NCBI GenBank assembly: GCA_039189975.1
Contig: JBCCYI010000066.1
Coordinates: 1 to 19,376, forward strand
DNA from: HLUCCA09 sp039189975
GTDB lineage: Bacteria > Pseudomonadota > Alphaproteobacteria > Rhodobacterales > Rhodobacteraceae
Reading direction: 5' to 3'
DNA: 19,376 bases
This document shows, in pieces, positions 14,389 through 19,376 of this stretch. The position numbers and the translations under genes were made by a program. The first letter of the stretch is position 1; every line of letters begins with the position of its first letter. The notes beneath the pieces are model-generated. The model ran no database searches. It saw nothing but the letters and a program-made list of their open reading frames with translations, and was not told the DNA's origin.

Positions 14389-14820
14389 CTAGACGGGCGC
14401 GTTCTCCATGACCGCGGCGTCGCCTTCCGCCCCCTCCCAGGTGGGCGTTGGCTTCATAAGGCCCAGGGCGGCCCCTCCAGCGTCGCGCACGATGGCAATC
14501 GAGCCGACCTCAGGGACATCGAACGTCGGGCGCATCACTTCTCCGCCCTTGGCCGTCACGGCGGCGAGAGCTGCGTCGATGTCATCGACCGCGAGATACG
14601 TGAACCAATGCGCCGGAACCCCCTCGAACTCGGGCATCCCGGTCATGTCCATCATGCCCGCCACGGGCTGGCCGTGCGCCATAGCAAGATGGTAGGGGCC
14701 CTCAGGCATCTCCGCCACTTCCCAGACCCAGCCGCAGACGGCCTCGTAATAGGCGCGGCTCGCCGCCACGTCCCGCGTCATCAATTCGCTCCAATGTACC
14801 GTTCCGTGTGTCGTCCCCAT
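14389..14820 (-). CDS. VOC-fold (glyoxalase/bleomycin-resistance-like) protein
   Basis: A single-domain vicinal-oxygen-chelate protein of 143 residues with two beta-alpha-beta-beta-beta halves. The first half is VHWSELMTRDVAASRAYYEAVCGWVWEV (8-35); the second starts at AHWFTYLAVDDIDAALAAVTAKGGEVMRP (70-98) and ends DAGGAALGLMKP. Histidines 9 and 71 begin the two halves, where VOC metal ligands usually lie. ATG at 14818-14820 has GGAGG six bases upstream; a longer frame crosses the promoter region and is rejected. VOC proteins range from glyoxalase to antibiotic-binding and extradiol dioxygenase functions; this subtype resembles small uncharacterised members. It is transcribed divergently from the haloacid dehalogenase gene. 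Confidence 0.88.
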   Translation of the reverse strand: MGTTHGTVHWSELMTRDVAASRAYYEAVCGWVWEVAEMPEGPYHLAMAHGQPVAGMMDMTGMPEFEGVPAHWFTYLAVDDIDAALAAVTAKGGEVMRPTFDVPEVGSIAIVRDAGGAALGLMKPTPTWEGAEGDAAVMENAPV

Positions 14821-14966
14821 GGTCGCCTCCGTTGTGTGAGCACGGTGCACGCTAGCAGCTCCTGTCGGGGCGCCAATTCTGCAGATCGTCGCGTTTGCGC
14901 CCGTTCCCTTGATCCCGGCCCTGTGGTTTAACGCGCACGACACAACTGGTACAGGATCCCCCTGCC

Positions 14967-15662
14967 ATGGCTCACGATGCCGTCGTTTTCGACGCCTATG
15001 GCACGCTTTTCGACGTCACCGCCGCCGCGCGCGCTGCAGCGGAAGCGCCAGGACGCGCAGCCCTGGCGGCGCAGCACGAAACCCTGTCGCGGATCTGGCG
15101 GGAAAAGCAAATCGGCTACACTTGGTGGCGCAGCATCACCGGCACCTACACCTCCTTTGAGGACGTCACACGAGAGGCGCTTGCCTTTGCGCTGGAGGCC
15201 ACGGGGCTCGACGCGGAGGAGGGGCTGGAAGCGGCCCTCATGGCGCTCTATCGGACGCTCGATGCCTATCCGGAGGCCGCCGACGTGCTCGACCGGCTGC
15301 GCAACGCGGGGCGGCATGTGGCCCTGCTGTCGAACGGGTCGCCCGAGATGCTGAGCGCGGCCACACAGAGCGCTGATCTCGCCAGCCGGATCGACACGGT
15401 GCTGAGCGTCGAGGAGGTGGGCGTCTTCAAACCGTCGTCCAAGGTCTACGACCTTGTCGAAGCGCGGACCGGCGTGGCGCCCGCGCGCGCCCTCTTCGTG
15501 TCGTCCAACGGCTGGGACATCGCAGCGGCTGCGGGCTATGGCTTCGACACGGTCTGGGTCAACCGCGCCGGTCTGCCGATGGATCGTCTGCCCTTCGCGC
15601 CGGCCCGCACGATGGCCGATCTCACGACCATCCCCGACATCGCCAACGGAGTGCTCCCATAA
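14967..15662 (+). CDS. (S)-2-haloacid dehalogenase, type II (HAD superfamily)
   Basis: Predicted to hydrolyse L-2-haloacids to D-2-hydroxyacids through an aspartyl ester, in the cytoplasm. It is 231 residues, the normal size. All residues that I recall as catalytic in Pseudomonas L-DEX have equivalents: D9 and T13 in FDAYGTLFD, R45 in WREKQIGYTWW, S122-N123 in LLSNGSPEML, K155 and Y161 in GVFKPSSKVYDL, and S179, N181 and D184 in FVSSNGWDIAAAAGYGFDTVWVNR. The FKP and NGWD motifs separate it from phosphatase-type HADs. ATG at 14967 has only a distant AGGA upstream. Its TAA stop overlaps the ATA start of the next gene. True halogenated substrates are unproven; many marine members have broad or unknown roles. 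Confidence 0.88.
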   Translation: MAHDAVVFDAYGTLFDVTAAARAAAEAPGRAALAAQHETLSRIWREKQIGYTWWRSITGTYTSFEDVTREALAFALEATGLDAEEGLEAALMALYRTLDAYPEAADVLDRLRNAGRHVALLSNGSPEMLSAATQSADLASRIDTVLSVEEVGVFKPSSKVYDLVEARTGVAPARALFVSSNGWDIAAAAGYGFDTVWVNRAGLPMDRLPFAPARTMADLTTIPDIANGVLP

Positions 15663-16504
15663 CCCGTTTTGTCACCTCCTCCGATGGTCTTCGCCTCGCC
15701 TACGACGATGTCGGCACCGGTCCGCCGGTGCTGTGCCTGTCCGGCCTCACCCGCACCATGTCCGACTTTGACGCCGTGCAAGCGCGGTTCAGCGATGTGG
15801 CGCGGATCCTGAGGATGGACTACCGCGGCCGTGGCGCCTCGGACTTCGCCCCTGACGAGACGACCTACACGATCCCGCAAGAAGCCGAAGACGCGCTGAC
15901 CCTGCTCGACCACCTCGGCCTCGATCGGGCCGCGGTGCTGGGCACGTCGCGCGGCGGACTGATCGCAATGCACCTGGCGCAGGTTGCACCCCACCGACTG
16001 TCGGGCGTTCTGCTGAACGATATCGGTCCGGACATCGCCCCCGAAGGCATCGCGGCGATCATGGGGTATCTCGGCCGTCCGCCGAGTTACAGGAGCCATG
16101 CCGAAGCCGCCGCCGGCCTTGCCGAAGCGCTTGCGCCCGCGTTCCAGAATGTCTCGCCGGCACAGTGGCGGGCCCATGCGGAGCGGCTTTTCCGTGCGAC
16201 CGGCGAAGGCCTGGCGCTTCGCTACGACCCCAAACTGCGCGACGCAGTGATCAACACCGGTGCAACCGGCGCGGTCCCAACGCTCTGGCCCTCCTTCGAC
16301 GCGCTGGCCAAGCTGCGGCCACTCGGCCTGATCCGGGGAGCCAACTCGGACCTGCTCCACCGAGACACCGCCGCCGAGATGTGTGCCCGGGCGCCTCATA
16401 TGCGGTTTGCCGAGATCCCGGATCGCGGCCATGTGCCGTTTCTCGATGAGCCCGCCGCCGTCGAGGCGATCGCCAAATTCCTGTCGGACCTGCCCTCCAC
16501 CTGA
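15659..16504 (+). CDS. alpha/beta-fold hydrolase with an apparent ATA start codon
   Basis: A 281-residue serine hydrolase of the alpha/beta fold. The triad is visible: nucleophile S97 in LGTSRGGLIAM, acid D231 in RGANSDLLH and H258 in DRGHVPFLDEP; LCLSGLTRT is the oxyanion-loop region and MDYRGRGASD the usual beta4 turn. The protein-like N-terminus (TRFVTSSDGLRLAYDDVGTGPPVLCLSGL, with the first beta strands) reaches back to ATA at 15659-15661, which has GGAG seven bases upstream and overlaps the dehalogenase TAA as ATAA. No in-frame ATG, GTG or TTG occurs between this ATA and GTG at 15728, nor in the about 100 bases before it. Starting at 15728 would delete the first strands. Substrate unknown; the family includes esterases, lactonases and C-C hydrolases. 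Confidence 0.85.
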   Translation: MTRFVTSSDGLRLAYDDVGTGPPVLCLSGLTRTMSDFDAVQARFSDVARILRMDYRGRGASDFAPDETTYTIPQEAEDALTLLDHLGLDRAAVLGTSRGGLIAMHLAQVAPHRLSGVLLNDIGPDIAPEGIAAIMGYLGRPPSYRSHAEAAAGLAEALAPAFQNVSPAQWRAHAERLFRATGEGLALRYDPKLRDAVINTGATGAVPTLWPSFDALAKLRPLGLIRGANSDLLHRDTAAEMCARAPHMRFAEIPDRGHVPFLDEPAAVEAIAKFLSDLPST

Positions 16505-16647
16505 GCGGCCCGACGTACGGCTGACGCAGGGCGGACCGTTCCGAGGCCGCAGCACGGGGTACTTGCTTTGATCCGCCCCGCGCATCCCGACGGATGGACA
16601 GTCCGCCCGAAATCCGCCATCTCCTCCCTGCCCAACGGGAGCGACAG

Positions 16648-17667
16648 ATGACCGATCAGAGCCCTGCCCCGCTCGCGCCACCGAGCCTCGCCGATATCGA
16701 AGACGCGCGCGCGCGCCTCGCACCTCACGCCGTCCGGACACCCCTGCTATCCTCGCCGTTCCTTGACGAGATCGCGGGTCGGCCGGTCTTTCTCAAGGCG
16801 GAGTGCTTGCAGCGCACGGGCTCTTTCAAATTCCGCGGCGCGTGGTCGGCGGTCTCTGCTTTGCCACCCGGCACGACGGGGGTTATTGCGTATTCCTCCG
16901 GCAACCACGCGCAAGGGGTCGCCCTCGCGGCGCGGATGAAGAGCCTCCCGGCGGTGATCATCATGCCATCGGATGCACCGCGCCTGAAACAGGAAAACAC
17001 CAGGGCCCTTGGCGCCGAGGTCGTCCTCTACGATCGGCACGGTGAGGATCGCGATGCCATTGGCCGCGAGATCGCGACCGCACGCGATCTTGTCCTGGTC
17101 AAGCCGTTCGACAATCCGATGGTGATCGCAGGCCAGGGCACCTGCGGGCTCGAAATCGCAGAGCAGGCCGCCGCTCTCGGGTTTGCAGAGGCAACGGTGC
17201 TGACCTGTTGTGGCGGAGGTGGCCTGACCTCCGGCATCGCCCTCGCACTCGAAGCGCGGGCGCCAGGCATGCAGGTCCGCCCCGTGGAGCCGGAGCATTA
17301 TGACGACGTTGCACGCTCGCTCGACGCGGGCCGGATTGTCCCGGTTGAGCATACGCCGCCGTCCACCTGCGACGCGATCGTAACCCGCGCTCCGGGCTCG
17401 CTGACCTTCCCGGTGATGCAGCGTCTCTGCGGCCCTGGTATCGTCGTCACCGAGGCGGAGGCCCATCGCGCGGTCGCGCTGGCCTTCGCCCGGCTCAAGG
17501 TGGTGTTGGAGCCCGGCGGCGCTGTCGCCCTGGCAGCTGCGCTCTTTCACGGCAATACGCTGACAAGGGAGGGCGGGCCGGACGCCACGCCGGTGATCGC
17601 AACAGCCTCGGGAGGCAACGTCGACGCAGCCCTCTTTGCGCGGATCCTGACCGACAACCCGGTCTGA
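16648..17667 (+). CDS. serine/threonine dehydratase-like PLP enzyme (fold type II)
   Basis: It likely deaminates threonine or serine, or a related hydroxy-amino acid, to the 2-oxo acid and ammonia using pyridoxal phosphate. It is 339 residues, catalytic domain only, with no C-terminal ACT-type regulatory domain, so it resembles catabolic rather than biosynthetic threonine deaminase. The PLP lysine is K61 in QRTGSFKFRGA, SSGNHAQGVALAA (83-95) binds the substrate carboxylate, TCCGGGGLTSGIALA (186-200) is the phosphate-binding glycine loop and TASGGNVD lies near the end. ATG at 16648 has GGGAG six bases upstream, preferred to an ATG 18 codons earlier. The 143-bp gap before it holds no gene. Other possibilities are serine racemase-like or hydroxyectoine-pathway EutB-like enzymes; no ectoine genes are seen here. 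Confidence 0.87.
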   Translation: MTDQSPAPLAPPSLADIEDARARLAPHAVRTPLLSSPFLDEIAGRPVFLKAECLQRTGSFKFRGAWSAVSALPPGTTGVIAYSSGNHAQGVALAARMKSLPAVIIMPSDAPRLKQENTRALGAEVVLYDRHGEDRDAIGREIATARDLVLVKPFDNPMVIAGQGTCGLEIAEQAAALGFAEATVLTCCGGGGLTSGIALALEARAPGMQVRPVEPEHYDDVARSLDAGRIVPVEHTPPSTCDAIVTRAPGSLTFPVMQRLCGPGIVVTEAEAHRAVALAFARLKVVLEPGGAVALAAALFHGNTLTREGGPDATPVIATASGGNVDAALFARILTDNPV

Positions 17668-17714
17668 TCCGTTACGGCGCACCGCACGCGGCGGCTTGCA
17701 TCTGCGGGTCTGCA

Positions 17715-17732
17715 CGGTCCACATACGGACCG
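17715..17732. other. hairpin in the gap between the dehydratase and pcaD
   Basis: CGGTCC-ACATAC-GGACCG, a perfect 6-bp stem with 6-nt loop, lies midway in the 114-bp gap. No T-run follows on either strand. It may be a weak terminator of the dehydratase message or an operator for pcaD. Confidence 0.3.
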
Positions 17733-17781
17733 AGCGCGGCCTCTTCCGGCCCGCGCGCCCACCACCGACCCTGGAGCGCCC

Positions 17782-18576
17782 ATGCCCGGACATCGGATCA
17801 CCGTTGATGGTATCGGGATACACCTGCAGGACACTGGCCCGAGGGACGGTGCTCCGCTCGTGCTGCTCCACGCGCTGGGCACGGATCTGCGGATCTGGGA
17901 CACCGTAGTGCCGCTCCTGCCAGAACGCCTGCGCGTGGTACGGATCGACATGCGCGGCCACGGACTCTCGGATTGCCCCTCCGGGCCTTACAAGATGGGC
18001 CGCCTGGTGTCCGACGCGGAAGCGATCATGGAGGCCCTCGCGCTCAAAGACGCGGTGGTCCTCGGCCTCTCCATCGGAGGGATGATCGCGCAGGGGCTTG
18101 CCGTCAAGCGGCTGGATCTTGTGCGTGGCCTCATCCTGGCCTGCACCGGCGCGAAAATCGGAACGCCCGCGCTTTGGGCAGACCGGATCCGCGCGGCGGA
18201 AGCCGAGGGGCTCGACGCTTTGGCCGACGCGACGCTTGCGCGATGGTTTCCGGAGCCTTTCCGCTCGGGCCCGGACGCGGCCCTGACCCGGACGCTGATG
18301 CTCCGCCAGCCCGTCGCCGGATGGACCGGCTGCGCCGCGGCGATTGCGGGGACCGACTACTACACGCCGACCTCCGGCCTGCGGCTGCCCACGCTGGCCA
18401 TCGCCGGAGACCGGGATGGCTCCACCCCGCCGGACCTCGTACGCGAGACCGCCGGGCTGATCCCGGGTGCACGCTTTGTGCTGTTGCGCAAAACAGGCCA
18501 CCTGCCCTGCGTCGATGCCGCGCCCGCATTCGCACAAGCCGTCTCAGGCTTTCTGACCGACATCGGCCACCTTTGA
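17782..18576 (+). CDS. pcaD: 3-oxoadipate enol-lactonase
   Basis: It hydrolyses 3-oxoadipate enol-lactone to 3-oxoadipate in the protocatechuate and catechol branches of the beta-ketoadipate pathway. It is 264 residues, normal for PcaD. The family pattern is clear: LLHALGTDLRIWD (28-40, the LHSLGTDLRMWD-type oxyanion loop), RIDMRGHGLSDCPSGPY (54-70), nucleophile S97 in LGLSIGGMIAQGLA, acid in AGDRDGSTPPDLVRET (D210 or D212) and H240 in KTGHLPCVD. ATG at 17782 has GGAG six bases before it. No other pca gene (B, C, G, H, Q) occurs in the window, so it is either an orphan copy or a related lactonase with another substrate. A small membrane protein gene follows after 7 nt. Confidence 0.85.
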   Translation: MPGHRITVDGIGIHLQDTGPRDGAPLVLLHALGTDLRIWDTVVPLLPERLRVVRIDMRGHGLSDCPSGPYKMGRLVSDAEAIMEALALKDAVVLGLSIGGMIAQGLAVKRLDLVRGLILACTGAKIGTPALWADRIRAAEAEGLDALADATLARWFPEPFRSGPDAALTRTLMLRQPVAGWTGCAAAIAGTDYYTPTSGLRLPTLAIAGDRDGSTPPDLVRETAGLIPGARFVLLRKTGHLPCVDAAPAFAQAVSGFLTDIGHL

Positions 18577-18583
18577 GGATCCC

Positions 18584-18805
18584 ATGCCCTTTGCCATTCT
18601 CCTCTCCCTTGGTCTGTCGTTGTTGATCGCGATCTCCATGGCACGACAGCTCCCCTTTCGCGGCGGCAAACTCGTGGCCCTTGTCGCCGCGAGCGTCTTG
18701 GGCGGGATCGCAGCCACGCTCGTCACCTCTGCCGACGCGACCGCCGCCTTTGCCGCGGCCTTCGTGGGCGCAACCATCGGCGTTATTTTGACCCCGCGAG
18801 ATTGA
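18584..18805 (+). CDS. small hydrophobic membrane protein, unknown function
   Basis: A 73-residue protein that I do not recognise. It is almost entirely hydrophobic, with segments at about 3-19 (FAILLSLGLSLLIAISM), 29-47 (KLVALVAASVLGGIAATLV) and 53-70 (TAAFAAAFVGATIGVILT), separated by the basic RQLPFRGGK turn and the SADA turn. It has no signal-peptide cleavage site and no cysteines. ATG at 18584 is 7 nt after the pcaD stop, and GAGGA overlapping that stop is its ribosome site, so it is translationally coupled to pcaD. The strong ribosome site and coding-like composition support a real gene. Confidence 0.7.
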   Translation: MPFAILLSLGLSLLIAISMARQLPFRGGKLVALVAASVLGGIAATLVTSADATAAFAAAFVGATIGVILTPRD

Positions 18806-18869
18806 CGCCAGCACCTGTAAAGCTATCCTGACACTGCCTGGGCATCTTTGCGCCACGGGCGTGCCGCCG

Positions 18870-18890
18870 GTGACCAAACGGTCGCTCCTT
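18870..18890 (+). terminator. weak terminator candidate after the pcaD unit
   Basis: GTGACC-AAAC-GGTCGC forms a 6-bp stem with one G-T pair, followed by TCCTT. It lies 64 bases beyond the small membrane protein gene and before the MFS gene. The T-run is short. Confidence 0.3.
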
Positions 18891-18951
18891 TACGTCTTAA
18901 GTCCGAGCGCACCGCAGCGCGGGCCCGGCTCTCTACCGTTCATCACGCCGC

Positions 18952-19376
18952 ATGCAACCGCCCGCCACCTCCCCGTCTCCGCGCGCCGCGCTCGGCTTCA
19001 TCCTGGTGACGCTGACGCTCGATGCGATGGGCATCGGGCTGATCCTGCCCGTGATGCCCGATCTCATCCAGGAGACATCCGGTGGTGCATTGGCGAATGC
19101 GGCGCTGTGGGGCGGCGTGCTCTCGTTTTCATTTGCGTTCATGCAGTTCCTCTTCGGACCGTTCCTCGGCAGCCTGTCGGACCGCTACGGCCGCCGCCCG
19201 ATCCTGATCCTTTCGCTGGCGGTGATGTCGGCCGACTATCTCGTGATGGCGACGACCGGCTCGGTGTGGATCCTGCTCTTGGCACGCATCGTCGGCGGCG
19301 TGGCTGCGGCGACCCCCGCCACGGCCAACGCCTTCATCGCCGACATCTCGACACCCCAGCAAAAGGCGGCGCGCTA
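18952..19376 (+). CDS. TetA-like MFS efflux transporter, N-terminal part (cut by window end)
   Basis: The first 141 residues of a major-facilitator exporter of the TCR/Tet (DHA1) type, an inner-membrane drug:proton antiporter. Helix 1 is ALGFILVTLTLDAMGIGLILPVMPDLIQE, matching the Tet-type D-x-x-G-x-G-x-I-x-P-V-x-P pattern. The loop 2-3 signature GSLSDRYGRRPILILSLAVMSADYLVMA is a full MFS motif A, and ARIVGGVAAATPATANAFIADIS is the helix 4-5 region. The ATG at 18952 lacks a clear ribosome site, but the protein-like sequence begins there. The reading frame is still open at the last base. TetA-like annotation does not prove tetracycline resistance; many environmental members have unknown substrates. 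No TetR-type repressor is visible next to it. Confidence 0.87.
   Translation, partial: MQPPATSPSPRAALGFILVTLTLDAMGIGLILPVMPDLIQETSGGALANAALWGGVLSFSFAFMQFLFGPFLGSLSDRYGRRPILILSLAVMSADYLVMATTGSVWILLLARIVGGVAAATPATANAFIADISTPQQKAAR

Noticed and set aside
16747..18537. Very long open frame (596 codons) on the minus strand opposite the dehydratase and pcaD genes
   Set aside because: It is a GC-skew shadow of two well-supported genes; the translation is rich in Arg, Gly and His, has no recognisable domain, and crosses an intergenic region.
18806..18951. TetR-type operator upstream of the TetA-like gene
   Set aside because: No clear palindrome of TetO type was found; only a weak stem-loop that fits a terminator better.

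Overview
The window looks like chromosomal DNA of a high-GC alphaproteobacterium, most likely a marine Rhodobacterales (Roseobacter-type) organism. This rests on the strongly GC-rich third positions, on the presence together of a tripartite tricarboxylate transporter (TTT), an ScfR-type regulator, adenine deaminase and pcaD, and on a terminator tail (GGTATTTTTAGCAAGAAG) of a kind I recall from this order. It is inference from sequence alone. No RNA genes and no CRISPR array are visible, and no gene-free stretch exceeds 200 bases.

Left edge (1-474): a lower-GC scrap of an unidentified reading frame runs into a BASS-family transporter that keeps only about its first 115 family-like residues. 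This is probably an insertion or rearrangement joint. Minus-strand block (479-8143), read leftward from a divergent control region: tctC, tctB, tctA (a complete TTT uptake system), an oxalate-CoA-ligase-like acyl-CoA synthetase, a good intrinsic terminator, then a PanE-type ketopantoate reductase, a FadD-type long-chain acyl-CoA ligase and the truncated BASS gene. Strong hairpins follow tctC and tctA, so expression is probably stepped along the transcript. Opposite tctC is a plus-strand regulator of the ScfR/PrpR/PccR type (short-chain fatty acyl-CoA sensing). The intergenic region holds a clear TTACAAACTT-N9-AAGTTTGTAA palindrome overlapping both putative promoters. The simplest reading is a local circuit: TTT imports a carboxylate, the ligase makes its CoA thioester, and the regulator senses the thioester.

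Middle (9730-14204): three 28-bp tandem repeats, then a tight modABC molybdate ABC operon on the plus strand, convergent with adenine deaminase on the minus strand.

Right part (14389-19376): a small VOC-fold protein (minus) diverges from a plus-strand series. This comprises a type II haloacid dehalogenase with the whole catalytic set, an alpha/beta-hydrolase whose only sensible start codon is ATA overlapping the dehalogenase stop, a serine/threonine dehydratase-like PLP enzyme, an orphan 3-oxoadipate enol-lactonase (pcaD), a small membrane protein and the beginning of a TetA-like MFS exporter cut by the window end.

The strongest candidates for new biology are the ScfR-TTT-acyl-CoA ligase circuit, the ATA-start hydrolase, and the PanE/BASS pair, which could be a ketopantoate uptake-and-reduction module.
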